A stretch of DNA of 64,000 nt from Thamnidium elegans (Eukaryota > Mucoromycota > Mucoromycetes > Mucorales > Mucoraceae): NCBI GenBank assembly GCA_025201345.1, contig JAIXMG010000002.1, forward strand, positions 2,046,001-2,110,000, written 5' to 3'. A program made the translations under genes and the position numbers. Under the pieces are notes generated by a model. It searched no databases. It was not told the DNA's origin and saw only the letters and a list, made by a program, of their open reading frames with translations. Every line of letters begins with the position of its first letter. Position 1 is the stretch's first letter. Positions 45,930 to 59,462 of the stretch are shown piece by piece.

Positions 45930-46478
45930 ATGGTCTTCTCTACTGTTTCTAAAATTTCTGCTGCTCTCATTATTGCCTCTCAACTTGTATCTTGCGCTCC
46001 TACTGATAGTATTATGACTCAAGCCTTGAACTCTCATAACAATTATCGTGCGAGACACCATGTTGCTGGTGTTCGTTGGAACCAAGACTTAGCTAATCAT
46101 GCACAAGGACTTAGTCAAACTTGTGTATTCGGACATAATAAAGTAAGTTCGTTATAATAAGAGTGATACTTAATAACTATGACTAACTGTTCTTAAACAT
46201 TTTAGATGCAAGGCACTGGACAAAATATCGGGATGGGATACGCATCTATGGAAGCAGCTGTTGATGCCTGGTACGATGAAGTATCAAACTATGATTTCAA
46301 TAGCGGTGCTTCCTCTAACGGTCAAGAGATCCTTCATTTCACTCAAGTAGTCTGGAAAGGAACTACAGAAATTGGCTGTGGAGCTACTTCGTGTAGTAAC
46401 GGTGTCTTTTATGTATGCAATTATGGTCCTCCTGGCAATTATAGAGGCCAATACCTCGCCAATGTCTTTAAGCCGTAA
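45930..46478 (+). CDS. Secreted CAP/PR-1-like protein, copy 3
   Basis: Two exons: 45930..46142 and 46206..46478, 161 residues. Same design as copy 1: signal peptide (SAALIIASQLVSC then APTDS), ALNSHNNYRARHHVAGVRWN, GTGQNIGMGY, AWYDEVSNYDFNSGASSN, HFTQVVWKGTTEIGCG, FYVCNYGPPGNY. The intron lies at the same position as in copy 1. Differences from copy 1 cluster in surface segments (QEILHF for ATGHF, SCSNG for NCDNL), so the two intact copies may differ in ligand or partner. The Gln in place of the GEN glutamate is shared. The 3' regions of copies 2 and 3 are also similar for about 100 bp, indicating a recent origin of that pair. Confidence 0.95.
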
Positions 46479-47849
46479 TTTAATGCAGCTTTTGTTAAGT
46501 TAAACGCTTAAAGTGAAGTACTAATAAAGGGTAGCTTAATGTATAAAACATAGTACAAATATAATTATAAATGAAATGTCACAAATCTAGAACTAGTGTT
46601 CTGAAGTTCGCTTCACAGTTATCTATAAAGTATCCTGCGAAAAAAAAAGCGTAGTACACAAAAGAGACACTATACAATTTATGTCTGTAGCACCTCCAGA
46701 CGCATTTGTCTTAATCCTCCACCTTTCACATTAAGAATAACTGTTTACACGTTTGTAGATTCCAACATATACATCCGACCTCTTAAAAAGACTTGATTTA
46801 ATGTATATACCATAAAGTTTATAAATAATTAAACCCTATACCGAGCAATACAAAGCGCCTTATAATAATATTGAACAACGAAACAATACCTAGTATATCG
46901 TAGTATTTAGATCTTCGTCAGAATATGGTATTAGTACCTTCCCATATCATTATATTACCAGAAACTTTACCCACTACAGCACCAGTACGCTATGTTATTT
47001 TAATATACCTGTTCTTGTGTGTATGTATGCTATTTGTTACCTAATTATTTGAAAAAAATAATAAGCTTCTATAGGGCGATTATTTTGTCAAATAAATAAA
47101 AAGCTACGTAGTTAAAAAGTAAAAAGTAAATAGTTTACATATCGTGTTACATACCAAGGTATTTAACGATACTGTTAATAAAAAGAAGAAGGCTTCGAAT
47201 CATACAAACGTGTTTATTATATTGATAAAAAATAAAAAGAAATATACAAGATCGATCCTTTTTGACGACTAGATCGTCAAGTGTAGCTAATGTGTATTGG
47301 ATAATAATATCTAGTCAAGTTGCAAACGGTGAAAAAAAAACTAATAGTAAAATAAAATTAAAAAAAAGCTCACTTTTTTTTTCTTTTAGTTTAAATAATA
47401 AACAATAGTGTTTATAATAAAGAGGCCATATGATAGCACGGCTGTTAATATATAGTCTGTCATGAGCAAATAGCTTTTGTATGAACCAAAACATCCTACC
47501 CTTTTACTGGTAGTAATATATACCTGCTAAATACATTGTTAAATATATTTAAACCACTTTTAATTACATTACAAATAATGGTTTATTTATCAATATATTA
47601 GGAAACTATATTATATGATCTTCGAGAATAAGTACCCAGAAAAAAAAAATGCATGTCTACTTCTTGAAAAAAATACAACTACATTATCCAGCATCCTTTT
47701 TGATACAATAATCAATAAACACCGCTAAATTTAGAATTAAAGTCCATTTTATAACGGAACCTTAAAAAGAACGTGATTTTACAAGTTTATCCATATTTCA
47801 AGGGGCGGGATAAACATATTTAAACTTTACAAAATTACTTTTTTTTTTA

Positions 47850-47880
<31 letters not shown>

Positions 47881-48426
47881 ACAGTTATTATAACGTCTTT
47901 AATCTGCTCTTCAAAGCAGGTAAAAAAAAAAAAAAAAAAAAAATTATATATGTACATATAAACGTACCTTTAATTTCGTGTTACACCAAGTTAACTCAAT
48001 ACGGTTTGCTGTTCCAATCTATTGGATCTTAGTAAGAGTCTCTCAAAATTTGAGGAGTGTTCAAAAACTGTTTACATAAATTTCTTCAAAAGGTTACTAT
48101 CAACTTTAAATTTTATTTAAAGTTCAGTTACAGGAGGGATAGTTTACTTTAGACGGCTTTAAGAATTTGTGAAGAATGAAAAGGTATTTATCAAGTTTAT
48201 AATCTTTTTTTAAAAAAAGCTGTTTAACGGTTTGTTTGTGTGACAAGAATATAAGGTCCTCTTTCCGTAGAAGCTTAAAATACCTTTTTGTTCTTAAATG
48301 TTCAGATTCGTTTGTTCTTTCCTTTGCCATTTTTTTTTTATTCAAAAAATCTATTTATTCGTATCTTTCAAAAAACTTTATCACCTTTTATAACGCTTTT
48401 ATTAAAAAAAATATAGCTTATACATA
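46479..48426. other. Intergenic, right of the CAP cluster
   Basis: About 1.9 kb with no confident gene. Contains (AT)n near 47857-47881 and A tracts near 47922-47943. Two overlapping 60-70-codon open frames on opposite strands near 48124-48427 lack any family signature and are not called. Confidence 0.45.
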
Positions 48427-48668
48427 ATGAGCCTTGATTTCATAACTCAATATCAAACCATAACCTACTGTAAGTTAAACTTTTTTTTTCCTAATTAATT
48501 TCATATCCTAAATTATTATTTGTAGGTAAACCTGTTTCTTTGATGCTTTCCCATAGCCAAATTCTCTTATCTGGGGCGCACCAAGTCGTCAAGAACAGGT
48601 CCTTTCCTTACGCTATGGGGCGGTTATGTCTGTATTTAACTAATGTCGGTGAGGCCGGTTTTCTATAA
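48427..48668 (+). CDS. Possible small spliced gene, 61 residues, unknown
   Basis: Exons 48427..48469 and 48526..48668, joined by a 56-nt intron with GTAAGT donor, CTAAT-type branch region and TTTGTAG acceptor. The frame is closed by TAA and the total is 186 nt. Exon 2 is markedly less AT-rich than its surroundings and the translation is not low-complexity (CKPVSLMLSHSQILLSGA, then a VKNRSFPYAMGR segment). No family was recognised. It could be a real short gene, one end of a longer gene, or a fossil of a duplicated exon. The call rests only on splice-site quality and composition. Confidence 0.25.
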
Positions 48669-49054
48669 CATTTGTATATATACCGACATTTTGTTTCCTC
48701 TTTGGAGACTTTTTATATTGTTGGTATATATACAATTATGAATAGAAACAGAAGGCCACCTTTTTCTCTTACAGTTAAGAGAGAAAATGGGGGCAAAGCC
48801 TGTTTATAGACGTATCGATATGGTCTCGTTAATTCGATTGCCAACAATCAATAACTGTGCCGACTAGAAGAAATAATTATGTTTCTTTGATTAGACAGGC
48901 AATAGACATCAAAGGTTTTTTTTAATGGTACTATAAACTACGGGATATAACCCCCTTTTATTTGGCCATTTTTTATTGAATAAATAAAATGCTTTTACAA
49001 TACTTTATTCTTATTTTATTTATCATTTAAGCAAATACTAAGTTTTTTTTTTTC
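48669..49054. other. Intergenic, 3' side of RAD7
   Basis: Non-coding and AT-rich. A pair of similar words (ATATATACCGACATTTTG near 48680 and TGGTATATATACAATTATG near 48723) was noted but has no clear meaning. Confidence 0.4.
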
Positions 49055-50924
49055 TTATACGACTACAGTTAATTCCTTTCCAATAATATTTAAACCTTCT
49101 TTAGTCTTCAAGTTATCAGTCAACTAAAAATATAAAAAGAAATAATTAGTACATAAAAAAATCAACAACATTATAAAAAAAATCTTTACCAAAGGACAAC
49201 CCCAAACAAAGATAGTATTAAGCGAAGGATTATAATCAATCACCTTCTTCAGAACGAAATCATCAATGGAGCGTACAAACCCACAATCCAATGTATCAAG
49301 TTGTTTACAACCTTCTGTTTCACCCAACAATTCAATTCCAGCTGCAGTCAACAAATCCAAGCTATGAATATTCAAGTACTTTAAAGTAGCTCCTGAATGA
49401 CGTACGATAGCCTGAATCACTTTATCATCAAATAAAAGACATCGAGAGATATTCAAGTAAGTTAGCCCTTTACTTTCCCAATGAGTAAATAAAGTAAACA
49501 TTGCATAAGCCGTCAACTGATTGCATTGCTCCAAATTCAATTTTCCTAACTTGTTACAGTATTTTAATATACCCTTGATTAAGAAATCGTCTTCTAATTC
49601 ATGTCCACCTCGAATAGATAAATCAGTTAATTGATATCCAATTTTAGATAGCATATGAATTACATCATTCGTTTGTAATTCAGAACACCAGCTAATTTCT
49701 AAAGTTGTCAAATTTTTAAGACTTGCAATAGATGCTAACCATTCCGAGTCCATCTTGTAAAGATGTCCAAGTTTTAATTCGCGCAAATTAACACAGTTAT
49801 TTGCCAATGATTCAATATTAACTTGAGAGAATAAAGCAGAATGACGAAGTTCAAATACTTGTAATCTTTTTGATATCTTTTCAAAGAACCGATTATAAGC
49901 AGCAGACGAGATAAGAAACGCACCTGATAATTTCAAAGACTTCAAATTATACAAGCGTTCAGTATAAGCATCTAATACTTTATCATTGATGTGACCACAA
50001 TAACCCAGTTCCAGAAACTCCAACCTAGGACAGAATTGACAGATATTTAAAAGTGAAACATCCTTCATCAGTGTACAATCAGAGAACATTAAACTTTTCT
50101 TTATAGGATCCATAAACAAGCGCGACGTAACATCATTTAACTTTCGATTCTTACAAATAATGTTTGAAAGTTTTTCTAAACTATCTTCACCAATAACACC
50201 CAAAGATTCAACATCATCAATGTATTCTGCTACGACCGAAATACAAATATCTTGTAAAGAAGGGAGCACATTTTTAGAAACAACTTCTTTTTGAATAGAG
50301 ACAATTTGTCTTTTTTTGACAACTCTCTTTTTCTTTAAAGCAGTTGTACCATTTAAACAATCAGGACAAATAGTTTGATCTTGAGCATCATCTAATTTAC
50401 GTGCAAATCTCCCTTTACAGCTGGTACAGAATAGAATACGAGCTCTGCCTGGTGCTGTCCTTCTTGAACTAGATGGTGCAAAGTCATTTGAATCATCCTT
50501 ATTGTCATCGCCACTATCATCACCTTTTCTCTTCTTTATAGTGCTTCGAGTAGAGGGTCTATAAACTACGCTTGTAAGAGATGATGATTGCGCAGTAGAA
50601 CTTGTAGATTCAATTCCTTCCATATCTTCTGTCTCTCGATTTACTTCTTGACTTGATGATGCAGATGCTGCTTCTGCTGCTGCTCTTCGCTCTTCCTCTT
50701 CTTCACGTCTTTCACGTCTACTTCTATTACGTACACTAATACCATGTTCCTTTTTTAAAAAAAATATACGTATGAATAAGATCTTTTTTTAAAAAAAAAA
50801 AAAAAAGCATGTCAAGATAGAAATGAGATCAACTTACTCTTAAGAAACTAGTTAACGCAGAAGTAGGACCACTGATCCTATTTGTACCTGCCCCATTCCT
50901 TCTATTATTGTTGTTGTCGCTCAT
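49055..50924 (-). CDS. RAD7: Nucleotide-excision repair protein Rad7
   Basis: Three exons: 49055..49123, 49190..50749, 50838..50924, 571 residues. The N-terminus has the Rad7 signature GPTSALTSFLREHGISVRNR, then a charged disordered region and a CxxC...CxxC zinc ribbon (LFCTSCKGRFARK ... TICPDC). The rest is an F-box-like segment followed by leucine-rich repeats resembling yeast Rad7: LSNIICKNRKLNDVTSRLFM, FSDCTLMKDVSLL, NLKSLKLSGAFLI, LDCGFVRSIDDFVLKKV, ending GLNIIGKEL. Family knowledge: Rad7 with Rad16 and Abf1 forms the GG-NER complex that remodels chromatin at damage in silent DNA, and with Elc1/Cul3 acts as an E3 ligase. Nuclear. Divergent from RPS12 with a 272-bp shared promoter. Confidence 0.94.
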
Positions 50925-51196
50925 ATGCCGTTTTATATATAAATAAAAAAAGGAATAAATAAAAAAGGGTCAAAAAAAAAGAACGCTAGGTAAGTACGTG
51001 CGTCAAATAGGATTTGATGTTATATAATCCGGGCCGGACAAAAATAGAGAGAGGGAGAAAGTAAAGGGGGATTAGGCTTAGTCGAAGCTGTAGTGATTAG
51101 AAAATCTTTCTCTTTTCATCCTTAAATCATTTAAACGTATGTAGAAAGAAAAAAAAAACCATCCATTTGATGATTTATTAACAGTATATATGATAG

Positions 51197-51826
51197 ATGT
51201 CTGATCACGAAGAAGTCATCGCTCAAGAAGTCGAAGTTGCCGTTGAGGCCACCACCACCGGACAAATGTCCGTCGAAGAAGCCCTCCAAGAAGTTCTCCG
51301 TCGTGCCTTGATCCACGATGGTCTTGCTCGTGGTTTAAAGGAAGCCGTTAAGGCCCTTGATAGGTAAGCAAATGTTACATATAGTAACACTTTAACTCGT
51401 CTATATTATTTTTTTCTTTTTAAATATAAAAATATGGGAAATCATATATCTTTGAAGGGAAAAAAAAAATTCGAGAGTTTTTTTAAATATAAAAAAATAT
51501 TGATGACCAATTTTTTTTTTTAATTCAATTAATTGATTGATGATCATTTTCAACTTATTAGACGTCAAGCTCATTTAGCTGTTCTCGTTGAATCTTGTAC
51601 TGAATCTGAGTACCTTAAGCTTGTTGAAGCTCTTTGTGCTGAACACAACATTAACTTGATCAAGGTCTCTGATGCCAAGAAGCTTGGTGAATGGGCCGGT
51701 CTCTGTAAGATCGATCGTGAGGGTAATGCCCGTAAGGTTGTCGGTTGTTCTTGTGTTGCCGTCACTGATTTCGGAGAGGAGTCCGAGGCCATGAACGTTC
51801 TCTTGGATTACTTCAAGACCCGTTAA
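51197..51826 (+). CDS. RPS12: 40S ribosomal protein eS12 (RPS12)
   Basis: Two exons: 51197..51363 and 51562..51826, 143 residues, the usual length. The N-terminus is acidic ([18 protein letters not shown]), followed by [40 protein letters not shown] and [20 protein letters not shown], ending [10 protein letters not shown]. Belongs to the L7Ae/eS12 fold and sits at the beak of the small subunit. Codons are biased to C/G-ending, as in highly expressed genes. The 198-nt intron is longer than most in the window, a common feature of fungal ribosomal protein genes. Confidence 0.97.
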
Positions 51827-52071
51827 GTTTTTTTAAATAAAAAAATTTGCCTTCTTAAAATAAACCCATTAATTGTACTACAAAAAACGTTTCCTTTTAA
51901 ATAAATACCTAATTAAAAAAACTGCATGAACCTTTCGTAGTATAAAGTCGGTATCATTGAAAGCCACTATAACCCATCTCATCCTTAAAAAAATACGTGT
52001 TTAAAACGCAGCGAAAATAACGTATACTTTTTTTTTCTTCTTTCTACACCATCTTTTTTAAACTTTTTGTC

Positions 52072-52555
52072 ATGTCAAATACAGTCGAACCCAAGTTCTT
52101 GATTCACCAAGCAACTCACATGTTTCTTTCGGATCCTATATTCTTCCAAGTGACTCAAATGAACAAGTCCATCTTTATTTGGATAGGTAAACCCGATGGT
52201 AAACTAGGAGACTTGTCTGTAGCAGTGCCTCCATTTGGAACACAAGTATGAAAAAACTGACAAGAACAAAAAAGAAATATTTACCCTAATTTTTATATCG
52301 ATAGACTAGTGCTTCTGCTACAGCAGTTATTGGTAAAGACGTATCTGATCAAAGTAAAAATTTATCGCGTAGATTAGGTAAAGAAACCCCTTCAAAAAAT
52401 ATATACATATAGTCTACTTACTTTTTACTATTATTGTAGCATCCAAATACAAACTTCAATTCTATATTAGTTTAGATATTACAAGTCAAGATGATTTACT
52501 TTTTGTATTTGTTGAAAAGAAATTAACTGAATTATTAAAGAACATTTTAACATAA
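52072..52555 (+). CDS. PSMG4: Proteasome assembly chaperone 4 (PAC4/Poc4-like)
   Basis: Three exons: 52072..52245, 52305..52377, 52440..52555, 120 residues, the size of the family. Blocks resembling PAC4: FFQVTQMNKSIFIWIGKPDG, GDLSVAVPPFG, TAVIGKDVSDQSKNLSRRLA and SLDITSQDDLLFVFVEKKL. Family knowledge: PAC3-PAC4 (yeast Irc25-Poc4) heterodimers bind early alpha-subunit intermediates and help build the 20S alpha ring. The protein is diverged, so recognition rests on length, order of motifs and the IFIWIG strand. Convergent with the PUF-domain gene, with 140 bp between the stops. Confidence 0.82.
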
Positions 52556-52695
52556 AAAAGAGTTTTATTTACATGGTTATTTTTAATAAATTTTTTTTTT
52601 AATGTAAAGAGGTGTATACATTATGTAAAGGAAAGGATGTACATATATATAATAGAAAGTTAGTATCATTGAAATCTAACAAGGTTTTTGTATAT

Positions 52696-55380
52696 TTAAT
52701 TATTTAAATTGCACATAGTACGGAAGTTGCCTAGAAGTCCAGAGGTATCAAGTAACCAATTTAATAATATGGAACCGTTAGCATTTGTAGTTAATAATAA
52801 AGCATTTTGCATAATGGCGGATGCAGCGTAAATCTATATAAATATATATATATTCATATATATATGAAAGCAATTAAATATATATTTATAATAATAACAC
52901 TAGTTTTTTTTTCTTTTACCTGTTGGTCCTTGGTAACAATGGGGTTTTCAAGAATAGCACGTACAGCACGCGCCCCAAATCTACCTTGCCCAATTTCCCA
53001 ACACTTATCCACAATCGCATCAAAGATGTACTGGTTCTTTGCTGGGCCCATTCGAAGACAGCCTTGTACGACATAATTACCAAACTGATCTAATAATAAC
53101 AATGGTACATATGGTGCAATATTTGTACAAATAATCCCAATCTGTTGATCCGTAGTAGCTGTATCAATAATCTTTTGAGCAGCCCAAGTACCATTTTTAT
53201 GTATACCGATGGAAGCCAAATAAGGAGCGATTCTTTCAATCATATTCAACTTAGTTTCTTCACAACAAAATTCAAATAACTTTTGAACAACTGTGTTTCC
53301 GATATAATCTAATATTTTTTTAAATACAAATCTTTTTTTTTTCTAAAAAAAAATACTTTACCACTACAAAGTTCTACAATTTCTGGCATACATTCTTGTG
53401 CAATATATTCAATTCCGGATAAAGCTTGACCGTTCTCCAACATCTTTCTAATCTCACGTAACCTTAAAGGACCAAGAATACGTTCCGTACCAAACTCGGG
53501 AACTGAAGGAATGACAGAAAAATAAGTAATTGGATTCCGTTCTAATATAGATTTTTTTTTTAGTATAGGAATATTTAAATTATATATGTACTTACCTTTA
53601 TCTATTTTAGTACCGTAACCTAATTGTTGCATAATTAATTTACGTTCAGAAACCAAACGTTGGTGATGACTTAATGCCGTAGAAGCAGAAGGAGAAGTAT
53701 TATTTGATAACTGAGGTGACGAAGGATTGTCTTTTTTAGAAGCAGCAGATGCATTCATCAACATACTAGCCATTAACATAGTCGTAGCCCATTGCGTAGT
53801 ATTCTCTTGTTGAACAGGCGGTGTAGATTGTTGAGAACGAAGAGGTGGCGCAGGATACGAAGTAATAGTATTTCCCGAAATAACCACATCTTGAATCACC
53901 TCATCTGGGTTATTAGTAGGAGTCTTTGCAAACCCAATACGAACAACGCCTGAACCAAGCCCTAACAATTCTTTATTCTGTAATACTTTTCGTGCACGTA
54001 CAGCATCCTCTTGTTTTTCAAAATTAACAAATCCACAATTTTTATGTGAAAGAATACGAATAGATTCAATTGCCCCAAATGATTGGAAAAGAGATCGCAA
54101 TACTGCAGGGTTGATATTTGCAGGGATATTACCAACCCCTATTTTCAGTTTGTAAGTAAAAAGTAATAAAATAATAGCGATACTATAAAAACTTACATAA
54201 AGCTCTAGTTGGACCTTGAGCATTAGGACCAGCTTCATTGGTTAAAGCCATAGCTAAATTAACATCAGCTTTACCAAACCCGACTTTAACTATCGATCCA
54301 GATATCATACAACCTAATCTATTAACAAGATCTTCTTTTGCCGCTAAAGCAGATTCGACTGTTTCAAAATTGACAAATGCACATTCTTTATCTGATAAAA
54401 TACGTGCACTCTCTACGTTACCATACCTGGCAAACATTTTATGTAAATCTGGTACGCTAAGTGAAGGATTGATGTTACCCAACCAAAGAGCTCTAGAGGG
54501 TGTTTGAGCTGGGGGTTCCATGCCATCATCAGATGATTGTACTGTACTTTCCTATATACATATTTTTTTAAAAAAAAATTATATATATAAAAAACATTCA
54601 TCTTACTTTTACCATATATTTATTATCTTCTTCTTCATGAGAATCCATTCTGGTAAACAAATTGCGAGACTGAAAAAGCGAAGCATGATTATTATCATCT
54701 GTCAAACCCGAATTGGTGTTACGTTGATACTCAATTGATTGATTATTAAACGACGAATCAAACGGATCAAAAGTACTCGAAGGAAGGGGTAAATCTACCA
54801 TACCTAAACTAACAGCACGCGGTCTATTTTGTCTAGTAGAAACAAATGGACTAAAAGCCATATTTTGATCTCTTGATGTCATAGAATGATTACGCGTAGG
54901 TTCAAAATAACGACTTTCGGTGTTAGTATCTGTCAAATCATTTAAACCGAGTGAGGCTAAAGTACTGGCAATAGAGTTGGAAGCGTTTTCGTCAAGTGGA
55001 CTCGACATGCCAGAAGCGTAATGATCTTGATTCGTTGTCAATGGCGATCTGTCCAAGTTGGGTCTTTGCTGTGTATTGTAGATAGTATTTGAGCCCATAA
55101 ATGGTGGTAAAATAGATGAAGGCATGGTATCTGCACGGGACCGTCTAGAAGACGGGTGTGGTCCATTAGAAGCGGTATTTGAAGGGGGTGTATAGGGTAA
55201 ACGCGATTGTACTATGTGGTCTTCAGAAGTCGTTTCGCTACAAAAAAAAAAGTTTTTTTTTTGGTTTTTTTTTTTTTTCGTAGTAACTTTGTATATTTAC
55301 CTTTGATGGTTATTATGAGAGGGTAAATAAGAATTTTGCTTTCTAGCATTAGGAATATCTGGAGCCCACATAAAGTCCAT
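52696..55380 (-). CDS. JSN1: Jsn1/Puf2-like RNA-binding protein (two RRMs plus PUF repeats)
   Basis: Seven exons: 52696..52833, 52920..53308, 53362..53502, 53596..54138, 54197..54551, 54607..55237, 55301..55380, 758 residues. N-terminal 240 residues are Ser/Asn/Pro-rich (includes RQNRPRAVSLGMVDLPLPSS). RRM1 begins RALWLGNINPSLSVPDL and RRM2 WVGNIPANINPAVLRSLF, both with NFE-type RNP1 segments. The PUF region follows (GDYIGNTVVQKLFEFC; GIHKNGTWAAQKIIDTA; LLDQFGNYVVQGCLRMGP; GRFGARAVRAILENP). Family knowledge: Puf1/Jsn1 and Puf2 bind mRNAs for membrane proteins; Jsn1 recruits Arp2/3 to mitochondria. The last exon stops after ALLLTTNANGSILLNWLLDT plus about 15 residues, where yeast homologs have further repeats. 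Confidence 0.92.
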
Positions 55381-55883
55381 ATTTCTTTCTTTTACTTTTA
55401 AAAAAGTAAAGAAAAAAAGTAAAGAAAAAAAGAAAGGAAAAAGGGAAGAAGAAAAAGAGAAAAAAAGAATATCTGTTTTCTTTTTCAGCTTTATTCTTGG
55501 ACTCCTCTATCTCTGTCTTTCTCTCTTGCCACATTACTCAACGCATTAAAGTTTTAGGCTTTGAAGATGAAACTTTGGGGGTATTTTTGTTATTAAGACG
55601 CCGCTTTTACAGAAATTTCATCCAATATTAAAAAAGTGCTAATTCTGTTAATAAGAAATTACTTATTGCGGTAAACAATCTACATATTTCTCTCCCTACT
55701 TCTTTAGCGGAAATATAAAAAAAAAAGACGTTGTTAATAATAAACAACAAACAAAAAAAGTTCTCTTTTATAAGGTAAAACTGATATACAGAAACACCCC
55801 CCCCCCTCTCTCTCTCCCTCTCTTCCCATTTAGCTCCTTGAACATTCTACATGTATTTTTTTTTTTTCGTTTAAGCCTCTTTT
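55381..55883. other. Intergenic, promoter of JSN1-like gene
   Basis: Minus-strand promoter region for the RRM/PUF gene and 3' region of the Rossmann-fold gene. Contains a purine-rich AAAGAAAAAAAG stretch at 55391-55470 and a C10 run (55796-55805) followed by a (CT)n run. No gene was seen. Confidence 0.5.
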
Positions 55884-56776
55884 TTATTCAATCTTCAAAT
55901 ACTCTGTAGGCTGCAATTGAAAAGTTTCCCAAAACTCAGTCGAATCCAACCTTGGCTTAACACCACCACATCGAATGATATCTTCTAAAGTTCCTTCGCC
56001 CAAGGCCTGATGACATTCTTTATCATTCTGAGCCAAATCTCTTGCAATTTCAATTTGTTCTTTACTTCCCCACTTTAAAAACAATCGAATCCAGTCATTA
56101 CATGTATTATCTGTAATTAACCAACGCTCTCCCGATTTGAATTGGTCATGTACTGCTAAAATAGATCGTGCTACATCTTTACCATGAATTAAATGAAGTT
56201 GACGGTTTAATAATTTGTTACGAATTGCTTCGGTAGTAGGAAATCGAGGTACCCAATTCTTTGGTTGTCTAATATATATACAATAAGAACCTTATATTTT
56301 TTATACGTGTATACTATTTACCTCTCATCTCCCCATAACCCACTAAGATGAAGTACTGTTCCCCCACGTTGTAAAACAATATCTTCTGCTGCCATACGTC
56401 CTGTATCCTTGGACCTATCTAAAGGAGTATGTCTATTAGCAGGATTTCCAACAAATGGACGAGTCGAAGAAAGTAAAATCCACTGAGAAGCTTGTTTATG
56501 TCTTAACTGATAAGCCTCCATAAGAGCTGCCATACACTCTGCTTGCATAACCGGGAACGTGACGAGTACAGTACGCGCAAAAGGTAAATTTGACACGTCT
56601 ATTGTCTGACTACAGTTGCTAGGTAACGACCAAGTGATTGTATTATCTCTACCGTCTCTTGTTGTGGCTGCATAGTTTAGTTGCATAGCAACCATAAGTT
56701 CTGCTAAAAACTGACCTGTCCATCCCAAACCGACGATGAGTATAGGAAGTGCTGCAGACATAACTTGTTGTTCCAT
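55884..56776 (-). CDS. NAD(P)-binding Rossmann-fold protein (atypical SDR, YeeZ-like)
   Basis: Two exons: 55884..56268 and 56322..56776, 279 residues. ILIVGLGWTGQFLAELM near the N-terminus is a GxGxxG-type dinucleotide site, followed by ATTRDGRD where a nucleotide-sugar or NADP-type Arg could sit. WILLSSTRPFVGN occupies the usual position of the SDR Ser segment, and HGKDVARSILAV is a typical later epimerase-like helix. The active-site YxxxK motif is not evident, so catalysis cannot be claimed. The best class is atypical/extended SDR similar to bacterial YeeZ and related fungal proteins. Substrate unknown. Divergent from the ATP sulfurylase gene (554-bp gap), with no evidence of functional linkage. 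Confidence 0.75.
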
Positions 56777-59192
<2,416 letters not shown>

Positions 59193-59462
59193 TTTTCTCT
59201 CTCTCTCTTTCTTTTTCTACCATTACCATTAGCAAAACTACCCCTTTATCATTACATATATTAGAATTATCTCTTGCAGAAAAAAAAAGAAGGTCACCCC
59301 TTTTTTTTTTGTATTTTTTTTAAAAAAAAAAAAGAAAAAGAACTTAATAAATAATATTATCATTTTTTATTTATATTTATATTAACTTCATATTGGATCA
59401 TAAAGGACTTTGTATAGTTATTTTGAGTCATAAAAAGAAGGTAGTAAAGAGCTCATAGTTTT

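Noticed and set aside
48124..48427. Overlapping 63- and 73-codon frames on opposite strands
   Set aside because: Lys/Phe/Leu-rich, AT-driven composition. No splice partner or family signature was found.
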